A DNA stretch of 64,000 bases from Erinaceus europaeus (GCF_950295315.1 NC_080164.1:8688082-8752081), one strand, 5' to 3'; positions 31,351 to 42,528 are shown, numbered from the stretch's first letter. A program made the numbers and translations. Notes: a model not told the origin generated them from the letters alone.

Positions 31351-33425
31351 ATTTTTTTATTTATAAAAAGGAAATATTGACAAAACCATAGTATAACAGG
31401 GATACAAATCCACACAATCCCCACCACCAGAACTCCATATTCCAATCCCTCCCCTGATAGCTTTCCTATTCTTTATCCCTCTGGGAGTATGGACCCAAGG
31501 TCATTGTGGGATGCAGAAGGTGGAAGGTCTGGCTTCTGTCATTGCTTCCCCGCTGAACATGGGTGTTGACAGGTCAACCCATACTACCAGCCTGCCTCTT
31601 TCTTTTCCTAGTGGGGTGGGGCTCTGGGGAATTGGAGCTCCAGGACACATTGGTGGGGTCGTCTGTCCAGGGAATTCTGGTTGGCAGAATGCTAGCATCT
31701 GGAAGCTGGTGGCTGAAAAGAGAGTTAACATATAAAGCCAAACAAGTTGTTGACTAATCATGAACCTAAAGGCTGGAGTAGTGCAGATGAATAGTTGAGG
31801 GTCTCCATTCTGTAGATAACTAGTAGGGATATTTTAGTTATATTCCAAAGGGCCTGTGGCTATACTAGTTGTTATTTTTTTCCCTGAGCCTGAAATCTGA
31901 TATGCAAGTGGATCCTACTTATTTTCTGGGGAGATGATGTCATGGATAGAAAAGGACCAAAAAGCTGGATCAGGGAAGAGAGTAGCTCCCAAATATGGGA
32001 AAGATGTATAAATATTGTTGACTGTAAACCCCATCAACTTGATCTGCTCTGGGGCCCATATTCAGCTTAGGAGCCTATGTGACATCTGCATCCCTGTAGG
32101 TCAGAGCTCACATTCTGTGGTCATGAGTAGGAACATTCCAAGTTGCCCCAATTCCAGGACCCATCTTCCTCAGGTGTAGCATAGAGTATGTTGTCTAGCC
32201 TCCCTTCAGAGGATGGAACATTCTCTACCGTTGTTGATCCAAGTTGAGGTCAATGTCCTACGGGGGTTCACAAAGGGGTCTTTTTTGTTGTTCCTGATAT
32301 AGTTGACCAGTAGCAATGGAAAAAGTGATTTATTCGAGGTCTAGGCCCATCATGTCTGTTTGAGAATCTCAGGACTCCCCACCTAGGGCCCCAGCTGATT
32401 GGGTGGCCTGATGGAGACTAAAGAATCATCATTAATGTATGCAGTCTCTTGCCCTTATTTCAGCTTTTGCTTTTATAAGGATAGCTTGGGAGTGAGTGTG
32501 GGAAGTATAATAGGAAATAAGTGAGAAGGGTATCTAAGTCTAAGTAGACACTATTTCATTATGAATTTCACCCTGACTCACTGCAGACTATTGTATACTT
32601 TTGCTTTCAGGTACATATTTTCCCCTAATTTACAGATACATGTGAACATATGCCCTATCTCATGGGACCTGGTCTATATCTAGGTTTTGAGACTTTGTTG
32701 GGAACTGAACCACCTGGAATGGAATCAGAGGATCCTATGAAAGGAAAGGTCTCACCTGAGTAATGAGGCTGAAAGATTGACATTCCATGCCTGCTGTCTC
32801 TGGACACAGTCTGAAGTGAAGCATATTGAGGTGGTACTCGGTGCGTTGATTACCTTGGGATCAGCAGATGTGATATCATTTGGTATGAATTGAGAGAAGC
32901 ATGCAGGAAAGTGAGCCCCACTCTAGAGGTTCCTGGACTGGGGAAATATAGGCTCTATAGAGGAAGTGGGAGGTCCCTGCTGTCTTAGGGTTTAAGAAGG
33001 CAACAGATAGTTATTGCTATAATCACATTATTTGGCAATTGGGTTAACTTTGAAAAATCCCTTTGTTAGGATTTGCTGTATCATAGACAACATCACCATA
33101 ACTTACGTCCTTTGATATTATTTGTATATAGCTATGCCACAGTTTGCTTCTGTTCTCTCTGGTCTAAGCATTTAAGAGAGTCAACATATCAAAGACTCAG
33201 CCTATGGTTTGTGCACTAAAAAGTTTGAGACATTCAATCGATTTCCCCTCTCGTATTAATTAAATAGTGACTTATATGACTACAGATTAATAGGAGTTTA
33301 CATAAACACCATTCCCACCATCAAAAGACTGTGTCCCATCCCACCCCCCACCCCCACCCACATCCCCCATGAAGCCGAACATACACCCTGACCCTTAACC
33401 CAGGGTTTTTACTTCTGAGCCATAC
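31351..33425 (-). mobile_element. Long L1 3' UTR, older subfamily (about 2.1 kb)
   Basis: The reversed 3' terminus ATTTTTTTATTTATAAAAAG is at the left. Going right come CATTGTGGGATGCAGAAGGT, AGCCAAACAAGTTGTTGACT, CATCTTCCTCAGGTGTAGCA, TGGTCTATATCTAGGTTTTG, CATATTGAGGTGGTACTCGG and ACACCATTCCCACCATCAAA. The order matches the L1 copy at 36.2-38.7 kb, but this copy holds an extra segment of about 790 bp (roughly 31,790-32,575). ORF2 itself is not reached. Confidence 0.85.
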
Positions 33426-33715
33426 CCCATCCCTCTCCTTTTTTTTCTATCTCCCTCTTTTCCTTTCCCTCTTTCCTCTTTCCATCTCCCTCTTCACTTC
33501 TCCATCTCTCTTCCCTACTACATCTCTTCCCCCTCTTCCTGTTGTTCTCTCTCTCTCTGTCTCTTTCTGTCTCTCTCTCCTCTTCTCTCCACTAATCTCT
33601 TCTCTCCACTAATCTCTTCTCTTCTCTTCTCTCCACTAATCTCTTCTCTTCTCTTCTCTTCTCTTCTCTTCTCTTCTCCCCTCCTGCCTCCTCTCCCTTA
33701 ATCTCTTGCTTCCAT
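33426..33715. repeat. Pyrimidine-rich tract with CTCCACTAATCTCTTCT and TCTTC repeats
   Basis: Irregular CT-rich sequence from 33426, then three spaced copies of a CTCCACTAATCTCTTCT unit (about 33586-33650) and TCTTC repeats to about 33680. It directly follows the 5' side of the L1 fragment. Confidence 0.85.
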
Positions 33716-33888
33716 GACACATCTCTGAAAAGCATACTCTCCTTTCCCCAGGGATATGCACATGACTATCTTTCTAGCTAGATTGCTAGCTTATTGAGGA
33801 CAAAAATCTGTCTCTGGAAGAGGCAGCCATGATTCTAGGATGGCCCCAGCTTTAAGTGTTACTACTTTGACATCTTATGGGCTTGTAT

Positions 33889-34345
33889 TCTTTTTTATTA
33901 TTTATTTATTTATAAAAAGGAAACACTGACAAAGCCATAGGATAAGAGGGGTACAGCTCTACACAATCCCCACCACTAAAATTCCCTATCCCATCCCCTC
34001 CTTTGATAGCCTTCCTATTCTTTTTTTTAATATTTATTTTATTTATTCCCTTTTGTTGCCCTTGTTGTTTTATTGTTTTAGTTGTTACTGTTGTCATTGT
34101 TGTTGTTGGATAGGACAGAGAGAAATGGAGATGGGAGGGGAAGACAGAGAGGGGGAGAGAAAGATAGACGCCTGCAAACCTGCTTCACCACCTATGAAGT
34201 GACTCCCCTGCAGGTGGGGAGCCGGGGCTTGAACCAGTATCCTTACAGTGGTCCTTGTGCTTTGCGCCACCTGCGCTTAACCCGCTGTGCTACAGCCTGA
34301 CTCCCAGCCTTCCTATTCTTTAACCCTCTCTTATCAGTTCACAAT
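33889..34345 (-). mobile_element. L1 3' end, minus strand, split by a SINE
   Basis: TTATTTATTTATTTATAAAA, then GGAAACACTGACAAAGCCAT and CAATCCCCACCACTAAAATT are the reversed L1 3' terminus. After the SINE the L1 appears to continue only for CTTCCTATTCTTTAACCCTC, so this is a very short insertion. Confidence 0.8.
34008..34321 (-). mobile_element. ERI-type SINE nested in L1, 16-bp target duplication
   Basis: AGCCTTCCTATTCTTT occurs perfectly at 34008-34023 and 34306-34321. The SINE between reads minus: TTATTCCCTTTTGTTGCCCT, GACTCCCCTGCAGGTGGGGA, GCTTAACCCGCTGTGCTACA. Perfect duplication and near-consensus sequence suggest a young insertion. Confidence 0.95.
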
Positions 34346-35060
34346 TCCTTATTCTGACATGTAAAATGCATCAGAACACTAACTATAAGTCTGTTACATT
34401 GTTTCCCTTTATCTAAATAAAAATGACTTGGGATAACATCTATAAAACACCCACATACATGTACAAGAATTAAAAGTATGTGTATGTACATGTGTATGAG
34501 TATAAGAGAGAGGGAGATGTGTGTATTATAGGGCTTTTCTTCCACTTAACTGCTGAATTCCTAAAAGTAAAGGTTATACTGAAGTCTTCCCTGAGTTTTC
34601 CAACTCTGCCACTATTCTAGGCAGATAGAATGTGGCCAGATACTTTAAAGGTGGATTTAAAGACACCATTTATACAAAATGAGACAGATATTAAAAGGAG
34701 AGAAACTCTTATAGAGACCTCACCTGAAGAGAATCTAGTCAGCTAAGTCCATCTAACCTGCCCATTTGTTGCTCCAAAGATGGGAAAGAGGAAAGGAAGC
34801 TGGCACATATACACTGCACTCCGTGCCCCAACGCCTCCCCAGAGATGGGATATATACATCAAGCTCTACAAACAACTCAGCCCACCAACTCCAGTTGCTT
34901 GTATGTGCCAGACACCACCTCCCAGCCTGGACTATAGAACAAATGTGGTTTGATTTACAGCTGCTTAGGGCAGGAGTTATGAACAGTCAATCTGTTGATG
35001 CTGAACACCTACTGTGCATCAGTTTTATTGTAGATATATCTCATTTCAGCATCACAACCA
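34346..35060. other. Intergenic, nothing identified
   Basis: No repeat family seen. The 132-codon plus-strand frame at 34766-35164 ends in the purine repeat and is not supported as a gene. Confidence 0.4.
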
Positions 35061-35062
35061 AT

Positions 35063-35098
<36 letters not shown>

Positions 35099-35150
35099 GA
35101 AAGAGGGAGAGGGAAAGACAGGGAGAAAGAGAGAGAGAGAGAGAGGAGGA
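35063..35150. repeat. (GAAA)n/(GA)n purine repeat
   Basis: GAGAAAGAGAAAG-type units followed by GA units. Confidence 0.93.
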
Positions 35151-35439
35151 AATTTGTCTTCTAAGCAGGGAGCTCTAGAAGATCAGAGACCTGCTTGGTG
35201 GTCCTGACCTTCATCTTGAAAATACAAGAATGGCTTAGTCCAGCTATCTCTCCCTATTCTCAACTCTGACAACATCTTCCCAGATAATACTTTTAATAGA
35301 ACTCCATGTTAGCTATCAGTCTCGGGCAAAAATTACTAAGTTCATGGGCCCAATGAAACATACCTAAAAGCTTCTTCCCACATGAAGACCCCTAATTTCA
35401 TCTGACCTATTTCTTTTTGGTCCTGTGTATCTAAAAAAA

Positions 35440-35825
35440 AAAAAAAACTGCTTTCTATCTTACTGCCTTTCAGCCACCATGTTGCAGATGCTACTATGAC
35501 ACCATCCTGACTTCCCTGGCAGACAACCTCATGAATGTGTCCTGGAACCCCATCTTCCCAGTACCCTACTCCATTTCTGGAAAGATAGAAACAGGCTCAG
35601 GGTATGGATACACCTGCTGATGCCCATGTCTAGTGGAGAAGCAATTACAGAAACCAGACTGTCTGCATCCTATAAATAATGCTGGTCCATACTCCCGGAA
35701 AAATAAAGAATAGGGAAGCTTCCAATGGAGGGGATGGGACACAAAACTCTAGTGGTGGGAAATCTGTGTAATTGTACCATTGTTACCTTACAATCTTGTT
35801 AATCATTATTAAATAACTAATATTT
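35440..35825 (+). mobile_element. L1 3' UTR end, older subfamily
   Basis: TACTGCCTTTCAGCCACCAT, GCAGACAACCTCATGAATGT, GATAGAAACAGGCTCAGGGT, AGTGGAGAAGCAATTACAGA and the terminus TTATTAAATAACTAAT. Confidence 0.85.
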
Positions 35826-36195
35826 TTAACATGGTCATGTAGGCAGACATCCCTGCTTCACTCACAATCTCTTTTCCATCCTTTCTGTAGCTCACTAGGG
35901 ATGGCAAATCAGCTTGAACACATAGTACAGGATAAAGTAGTGATGTGTCTTTATGCTAGACACACAGTAAAGATTTCTTGTCATAATTATGAAGTGCCAC
36001 TTAGAAGAATTACAGATGCTGAATCTGAGCAGATTAGTCAAATTGTGGCATAAATGCCAGTCTTCAGGGCTGGGCCCCCAAGGCAGAGTAAAATGTCTGG
36101 TGATGTTTACCTGTTCCTCAACAAAAAAGCAGCTTTCAAAAATATGATGCATATAAAATGTTACATTTCTTAAGCCATGTTCCCTTTGAGCTGGT
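35826..36195. other. Intergenic, nothing identified
   Basis: A 101-codon minus-strand frame (36200-35895) shows no recognised features. Confidence 0.4.
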
Positions 36196-36795
36196 TGCAT
36201 GTTTTCTATTCTTTTCTTTTCTTTTTATTTAAGAAAGGATTAATTTAAAAAAACATAGGGTAGAAGGGGTACAACTCCACACAATTCCCACCACCCAATC
36301 TCCATATCCCACCCCCTCCCATGGTAGCTTTCCCATTCTCTATCCCTCTGGGAGCATGGACCCAGGGTCACTGTGGGATGGAGAAGGTAGAAGGTCTGGC
36401 TTCTGTAATTGCTTCCCCGCTGAACATGGGCGTTGACTGGTCGGTCCATACTCCGAGTCTGCCTCTCTCTTTCCCTAGCAGGGTGGGTCTCTGGGGAAGC
36501 AGAGCTCCAGGAAACATTGGTGGGGTCTTCAATCCAGGGAAGCCTGGCCAGCATCCTGATGGCATCTGGAACCTGGTGACTGAAAAGAGAGTTAACATAC
36601 GAAGTCAAACAAATTGTTGAGCAATCATGGACCCAAAGCATGGAATAGTGGAGAGGAAGTGTTAGGGAGGTACTCACTGCAAACTCTAGTGTACTTCTGC
36701 TTTCAGGTATATATTTTGCAGTAGTTTATAGATACGTATGAACATATGCTCTCTCTCATAGAAACTGGTGTATATCTAGGTTTTGGGACTTTGTT

Positions 36796-37441
36796 AGAAA
36801 GTGAACCACCTAACCTTTCTAACAAAGTCCCAAAACCAAGATATACACCAGTTTCTGTAAGAGAGAGCATGTCTTCACACGTATCTGTAAACTACTGCAA
36901 AATATATGCCTGAAAGCAGAAGTGCACTAGAGTTTGTAGTGAGTAACCCCTAACATTTCCTCTCCACTATTCCAAGCTTTGGGTCCATGATTGCTCAACA
37001 ATTTGTTTGGCTTCGTATGTTAACTCTCTTTTCAGTCACCAGGTTCCAGATGCCATCAGGATGCTGGCCAGGCTTCCCTGGATTGAAGACCCCACCAATG
37101 TGTCCTGGAGCTCCACTTCCCCCAGAGACCCACCTTACTAGGGAAAGAGAGAGGCAGACTGGGAGTATGGACCTACCAGTCAACGCCCATGTTCAGCGGG
37201 GAAGCAATTACAGAAGCCAGACCTTCCATCTTCTGCAACCCATAATGACCCTGGGTTCATGCTCCCAGAGGGATAGAGAATGGGAAAGCTATCAGGAGAG
37301 GGGGTGGGATATGGAGATTGGGTGGTGGGAATTGTATGGAATTGTACCCCTCCTACCCTATGTTTTTGTTAATTAATCCTTTCTTAAATAAATAAATAAT
37401 AAAATTAAATTAAAAAATAAAAAAAAGAAAGTGAACCACCT
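36796..37441 (+). mobile_element. L1 3' UTR inserted into the opposite-strand L1, 16-bp target duplication
   Basis: AGAAAGTGAACCACCT occurs perfectly at 36796-36811 and 37426-37441. The inserted 614 bp read plus: TTTCTAACAAAGTCCCAAAA, GTGTCCTGGAGCTCC, TGGAATTGTACCCCTCCTAC and an AAATAAATAAATAATAAAAT tail. The host L1 carries the same 3' UTR region on the other strand at 36240-36795, so both together form a large inverted repeat. Confidence 0.95.
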
Positions 37442-37575
37442 GAGATGGAATTAGAGTATACTATGAAAGGAAAGGTCTCACACAAGTAATGAAGCTGAAG
37501 GATTGTCATTTCACACGTGAAGTCTCTGGACACAGTCTGAAGTGAAGCATGTTGAGGTGGCAATCGTTGCGTTGG

Positions 37576-37959
37576 TTAGGTTGTGATCGGCGGATGCAAT
37601 ATTATTTGGTATGGATTGGGAGGGGCATACGGGAAAGTGGGCCCTATCCAAGGGTTCCAGGACTGGGGGAAGTGAAGTAGGGGCTCTATAGTGGAGATGT
37701 GAGGTTCCTGCTGTCTTAGGGTTCCAAAAGACAATCGATAGTTACTGTTATCATCACATGATTTGGTAATTGGGTTAACTTTGAAAAGTCCTTTTGTTAG
37801 GGTTTGCTGTACAGTACCCAGTATCTTGTATATAGCTGTGCTATTGGATGCTTCTGATCTACTTGGTCTAGGCTTTTGAGAGAGTCCCTGCATATCAATT
37901 ACACAGCCTATATATTGAAAAGATTCAGTTTGTGTTTTGAAAAACTTTGAGACATACAA
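37576..37959 (-). other. 127-codon open frame inside the L1 3' UTR
   Basis: It starts MYVSKFFKTQTESFQYIGCV and ends LHPPITT. The first 77 residues recur, with about three changes, in the copy at 41266-41502. No domain is recognised. Older copies (near 33200) have stops in the same place, so it is probably a by-product of recent origin and not a third L1 protein. Confidence 0.4.
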
Positions 37960-38254
37960 TTGATTTTCCCCCTCTCATATTAATTAACTAGTGATTTATA
38001 TGACTACATTTTACTAGGAGTGTACATAAACACCATTCCCACCACCAAAAGACTGTGACCCATCCCTCCCACCCACTCCCACCCCCCACTGTCCCAGGAA
38101 GCTGCATGTCTACCCCTCACCTCAGGGTTTTTACTTTGGTGCCCTACTTACAATTTGGTCAGGTCCTGCTTTTAGTTTCCCTTTCAGATCTTCTTACTCA
38201 ACTTCTGTTGATCAGTGGGATCATCCCATACTCATCTTTATCTTTCTGACTTAG

Positions 38255-38651
38255 CTAACTTAACATAATTCCTTCTAGCTCTGTCCAAGATGGGTCAGAG
38301 AAGGTGGGTTCATTGTTCTTGATAGCTGTATAGTATTCCATTGTGTATATATACCACAGCTTTCTCAGCCACTCATCTGGTGTTGGGCACCTGGGTTGCT
38401 TCCAGGTTTTAGCTATTATGAATTGTGCTGCTATGAACATAGGAGTACACACCTCTTTTTGGTTGGGTGTTATGGTGTCCTTGGGGTATAACCCCAGGAG
38501 AGGAATTATTGGGTCATATGGAAGGTCCATGTCTAGCCTTCTGAGAGTTTTCCAGATTGCTCTCCACAGAGGCTGGACCAATTTACATTCCCACCAGCAA
38601 TGTAAAAGGGTTCCTCTGTCCCCACAACCTCTCCAGCATTTGTTGCTGCTG
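38255..38651 (-). pseudogene. L1 ORF2p C-terminal fragment
   Basis: The minus strand encodes about 130 residues of the L1 ORF2 protein C-terminus, open to the stop at 38255. It holds the zinc-knuckle-type CGDRGTLLHCWWEC motif, then LVQPLWRAIWKTLRR, IPLLGLYPKD, MFIAAQFIIAKTWKQP and TMEYYTAIKNNE. These are hallmark ORF2p C-terminal sequences, needed for RNA binding in intact elements. Endonuclease and reverse transcriptase domains are missing through 5' truncation at 38651, so this cannot make a functional protein. The lack of stops indicates a young copy. Confidence 0.93.
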
Positions 38652-38666
38652 TGCATGTGTTCTATT

Positions 38667-39104
38667 TGAGTTAATACCTACACTTAAAATGGGAACCAAA
38701 TATAGTAATAGTAAGCCATGTGGGCAAACCAACATCTGAAAACAACAATCTACTCCACACAATGCAGACTGTGTCCTACTGCTTGTGTTCCTCACTGATT
38801 CTTTGCAACATGGATGCTCCTTCACCTCTGGTCTTATCCTGGGGCACTGAGAGCAGAACAGATAATAGGGCACAAGAAGATGAATTTGATACATGTTCTC
38901 CTGACCTTGCTCTTTAAAGCCATGAAATTTCTGTTTTGCATTTAAATCTCAGATCCAGGAAAGGTGACTTCCCAAGTCAAAAGACTTCCTTTGTCACAAC
39001 AGATCACTCATTTAATGCTTCTGGAATATCAGGGATAGTTATATAAGCACTTAGGAAATGATCCTTGAGAAGAGTGGCATGTTACAATGGCAGAAGAAAA
39101 GTTT
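38667..39104. other. Intergenic, nothing identified
   Basis: No supported feature. Confidence 0.5.
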
Positions 39105-39318
39105 TTTTCTTTTTTTTTTAAGACTTTGTGTTATTTCTTTATTGAATAGATACAGAGAGAATTCAAGAGGGGGAAGGGAGATAGAGAGAGAAACAGGGAT
39201 ATCTGCAGCACTGCTTCACCACTCATGAAGTTTTCCCCCTACAGGTGGAAACTTGAACCCAGGTCTTTGCACACTGTAATGTGTGTTCTTAACTGGTTGC
39301 ACCACCACCCAATCCCAG
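39105..39318 (-). mobile_element. Short-type ERI SINE, minus strand
   Basis: TTATTTCTTTATTGAATAGA, ATCTGCAGCACTGCTTCACC, TTTTCCCCCTACAGGTGG, GAACCCAGGTCTTTGCACAC and the head complement TTGCACCACCACCCAATCCC. Confidence 0.88.
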
Positions 39319-39615
39319 AATAAGAGAAAGAGGTTTTCTACTGATGTTCCTACAAAGAAAAAAACATAGAAATCAGCATACTTGATGAGTTAAGGTGCAA
39401 AGAATACTCCACAAAACACAAACAAGCCAAATAGCCAAATTCAATAGTACATTAAAATAAATATGCACTATAATCAAATGGGCTATAGGTCACAGTTATA
39501 AGATAACTGCATGTCTATATATATATATGTATATATATATCATTAAGCCACACTAGTAGACTGCAAGACAAATGACCTATGATAAGGACAGTAGATTAAG
39601 GAAAAAAAAAAAAAA
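39319..39615. other. AT-rich intergenic with short TA repeat
   Basis: A TATATATATATGTATATATA stretch sits near 39518-39540. No gene. Confidence 0.5.
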
Positions 39616-39627
39616 CTTTTGAGAAAA

Positions 39628-39765
39628 CTTTTTTTTTTTTAACCAGGGTACTTCTTATCTTTAGTTTATGGTAGCGCTGGAGATTGAACCTGGGACCTTG
39701 AAGCCTCAGACATGAAAGTTTTCTTGTATGACCATTATGCTATCTCCTCAACCCCCTGTTTACTA
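39628..39765 (-). mobile_element. Second-family short SINE, minus strand
   Basis: After a T run: TAGTTTATGGTAGCGCTGGA, GATTGAACCTGGGACCTTGA, AGCCTCAGACATGAAAGTTT and ATGACCATTATGCTATCTCC. Confidence 0.75.
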
Positions 39766-40125
39766 TAAACTCATGTTATATTACATGTCAGTTACATACT
39801 GTTCAAGATGGAGGTGAATAAATTGTATGAAAAGAAACAATTCTAATAATGAATGAATAACAGAATCAAAGAAGTTAAGGATGACTAACCTGTTTTTTCC
39901 ATGTTTACATTGCTCATTAGAATCAGTGTTGAGTCTAAATAATGCTTTCAAAAGCAAGACTTCATGATTCCTGTGCTATGCCCACAGTGACAATCCCCAG
40001 GCAGCTCCAAGCTCATAGCTTATGTGGTAGTCAGGTCAGGAACAACACATTTAATGGAACGACAGACCTGAGTTTCACTCCATGGTCTACCACACACTGA
40101 CATTAGAAAAAAAAAAATCATTTAT
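39766..40125. other. Intergenic, nothing identified
   Basis: No supported feature. Confidence 0.5.
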
Positions 40126-40342
40126 GGAGCCGGGTGGTGGCACACCTGGTTAAGCATACACATTACAGTGTGCAAGGACCCAGGTTCAAACCTCTTGTCC
40201 CCATCCACAAGGGGATAGCTTTTCACAAGTGGTGAAGTAGGGCTACAGGTGTGTTTCTGTCTCGTTTCCTCTTCCTATCTCCTCCTGCTCTTTCGATTTC
40301 TCTCCATCTCTACGCAATAAAAATAAATGAATTTTTAAAAAA
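40126..40342 (+). mobile_element. Short-type ERI SINE
   Basis: GAGCCGGGTGGTGGCACACC, TGGTTAAGCATACACATTAC, GACCCAGGTTCAAACC (B box), CACAAGTGGTGAAGTAGGGC and a CAATAAAAATAAATGAAT tail. Confidence 0.9.
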
Positions 40343-40888
40343 TCACAGAAACATTTGCCTCTGTAAAATGATAATACTGATACATACTTTGAGGCATGAC
40401 CCTCATCCCACTTAGAAAGAAATAGCAATTTCAACTCCATGGGGTCACGTGAAAATGAAAGGAGACCATCAACTGTGAAACCTCTCTTTGAACTACAGCA
40501 CCATATAACTGAAGTCAAAGAGTGAAAGCAAATGTCCTCAGACCACAGACAGAGGGAGAAACAGATTTCCAAATAGCATACAAAGCCATTGATTCCAGGT
40601 CCACTAACCACAGCTTTGGCAAAGGACTTCACACCAGGAAACTGAAGCTCTGCTCTGCTCTAAGCGTCAGGTTACAGGGGCCACTAGATTCCTATCTGGG
40701 GAACCAGGTGTCAGACTCGATGCTGGACCTTGCTGCTAAAACACTGTTCCACATCTCAGTCAAATTTGATTCACTGGGAAAGTCAAAATGCTTCCCCTAA
40801 ACTATGCTGAAATGACTCACATCAGTACCATTTGCTTTAGGTTTGAAACCTACTGTTATAAATATCCATTCAATTTCTTTCTTTTTTT
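40343..40888. other. Intergenic, nothing identified
   Basis: A 92-codon plus-strand frame (40522-40800) and an opposed 129-codon frame shadow one another; neither is recognised. Confidence 0.4.
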
Positions 40889-42528
40889 TTGCCTTCAGGG
40901 TTATCATTGGGAGCTTGGTGCTGATATTATGAATCCACTGCTCCTGGCAGACATTTTTTTACCCATTTTATTGGATAGGACAGGGAGAAATTGAGATGAA
41001 AGGAGAAGAGAGAGAGAGAGGGAGAGAGAAAGATAGAATGAAAGGGAAACTAAAAGCAGGACCTGACCAAATTGTAAGTAGGGCACCAAAGTATAAACCC
41101 TGAGGTGAGGGGTAGACATGCAGCTTCCTGGGACAGTGGGGGGTGGGAGTGGGTGGGAGGAATGGGTCACAGTCTTTGGGTGGTGGGAATGGTGTTTATG
41201 TACACTCCTAGTAAAATGTAGTCATATAAATCACTAGTTAATTAATATGAGAGGGGGAAAATTAATTGTATGTCTCAAAGTTTTTCAAAACACAAACTGA
41301 ATCTTTTCAATATATAGGCTGTGTAATTGATATGCAGGGACTCTCTCAAAAGCCTAGACCAAGTAGATCAGAAGCAACCAATAGCACAGCTATATACAAG
41401 ATACTGGGTACTGTACAGCAAACCCTAACAAAAGGACTTTTCAAAGTTAACCCAATTACCAAATCATGTGATGATAACATTAACTATCTATTGTCTTTTT
41501 GAACCCTAAGACAGCAGGAACCTCACATCTCCACTATGAGCCCCTACTTCCCCCAGTCCTGGAACCTTTGGATAGGGCCCACTTTCCCGTATGCCTCTCC
41601 CAATCCATATCAAATAATATTGCATCCGCCGATCACAACCTAACCAACGCAACGATTGCCACCTCAACATGCTTCACTTCAGACTGTGTCCAGAGACTTC
41701 ACGTGTGGAATGACAACCCTTCAGCTTCATTACTTGTGTGAGACCTTTCCTTTCATAGTGTACTCTAATTTCATCTCAGGTGGTTCACTTTCTAACAAAG
41801 TCCCAAAACCTAGATATACACCAGTTTCTGTGAGAGAGAGCATATGTTCACACGTATCCATAAACTACTGCAAAATACATACCTGAAAGCCGAAGTACAC
41901 TAGAGTTTGCAGTGAGTACCACCCTAACACTTCCTCTCCACTATTCCAAGCTTTGGGTCCGTGATTGCTCAACAATTTGTTTGACTTCATATGTTAACTC
42001 TCTTTTCAGTCACCAGGTTCCAGATGTCATCAGGATGCCAGCCAGGCTTCCCTAGACTGAAGACCCCACCAATATGTCCTGGAGCTCTGCTTCCCCAGAG
42101 CCCCACCTTACTAGGGAAAGCCAGAGGCAGACTGGGAGTATGGACCGCCCAGTCAACACCCATGTTCAGCGGGGAAGCAATTACAGAAGCCAGACCTTCT
42201 ACCTTCTGCAACCCACAATGACCCTGGGTCCATGCTCCCAGAGGGATAGAGAATGGGAAAGCTATCAGCGGAGGGGGTGGGAAATGGAGATTGGTTGGTG
42301 GGAATTGTGTGGAATTGTACCCCTCCTACCCTATGGTTTTGATAATTAATCCTTTCTTAAATAAAAAAAATTTTAAAAAAGAAAGATAGACATCTGCAGA
42401 CCTGCTTCCCTGCTTGTGAAGCAACACCCCTGCAGGTGGGAAGCTGGGGTCTTGAACATGGATCCTTGTGTGTGTTCCTGTGCTTTGTACTATGTGCACT
42501 TAATGGGGTGCACCACCACCTAGTCCTA
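40889..42528 (-). mobile_element. ERI-type SINE split by an L1
   Basis: The SINE tail half is 40889-41037 (GCCTTCAGGGTTATCATTGG, ATTGGATAGGACAGGGAGAA). Its head half is 42380-42528 (GACATCTGCAGACCTGCTTC, CACCCCTGCAGGTGGGAAGC, GGGGTGCACCACCACCTAGT). The two halves join cleanly once the L1 and one copy of its target duplication are removed. Confidence 0.9.
41027..42390 (+). mobile_element. Young L1 3' end inserted in a SINE, 11-bp target duplication
   Basis: AGAAAGATAGA occurs at 41027-41037 and 42380-42390. The inserted 1.34 kb starts at the ORF2/3' UTR junction (GAAAGGGAAACTAAAAGCAG, GACCTGACCAAATTGTAAGT) and runs through the whole short-form 3' UTR to TTCTTAAATAAAAAAAATTT. It is close to, and inverted relative to, the L1 at 36.2-38.7 kb. 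Frames at 41266-41886 are UTR. Confidence 0.95.

Larger units (their letters stand above)
36196..38666 (-). mobile_element. 5'-truncated L1 with ORF2 C-terminus and 3' UTR, target duplication
   Basis: TGCATGTTTTCTATT (36196-36210) and TGCATGTGTTCTATT (38652-38666) form a 15-bp target duplication with one mismatch. The element reads minus: ORF2 end 38651-38255, 3' UTR 38254 to about 36230, reversed A-rich tail at 36211-36240. It is interrupted at 36812-37425 by another L1 in the opposite orientation. Without that insert the 3' UTR is about 1.4 kb, far longer than the roughly 0.5 kb of human L1. Confidence 0.92.

Noticed and set aside
33906..34097. Short lysine-rich minus-strand frame
   Set aside because: It is the junction of an L1 3' end and a SINE tail.
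36240..36677. 145-codon minus-strand frame and matching frames at 36987-37376, 41991-42349 and 47500-47937
   Set aside because: All are the L1 3' UTR core read in one frame; the repeated similarity reflects shared repeat origin, not a gene family.
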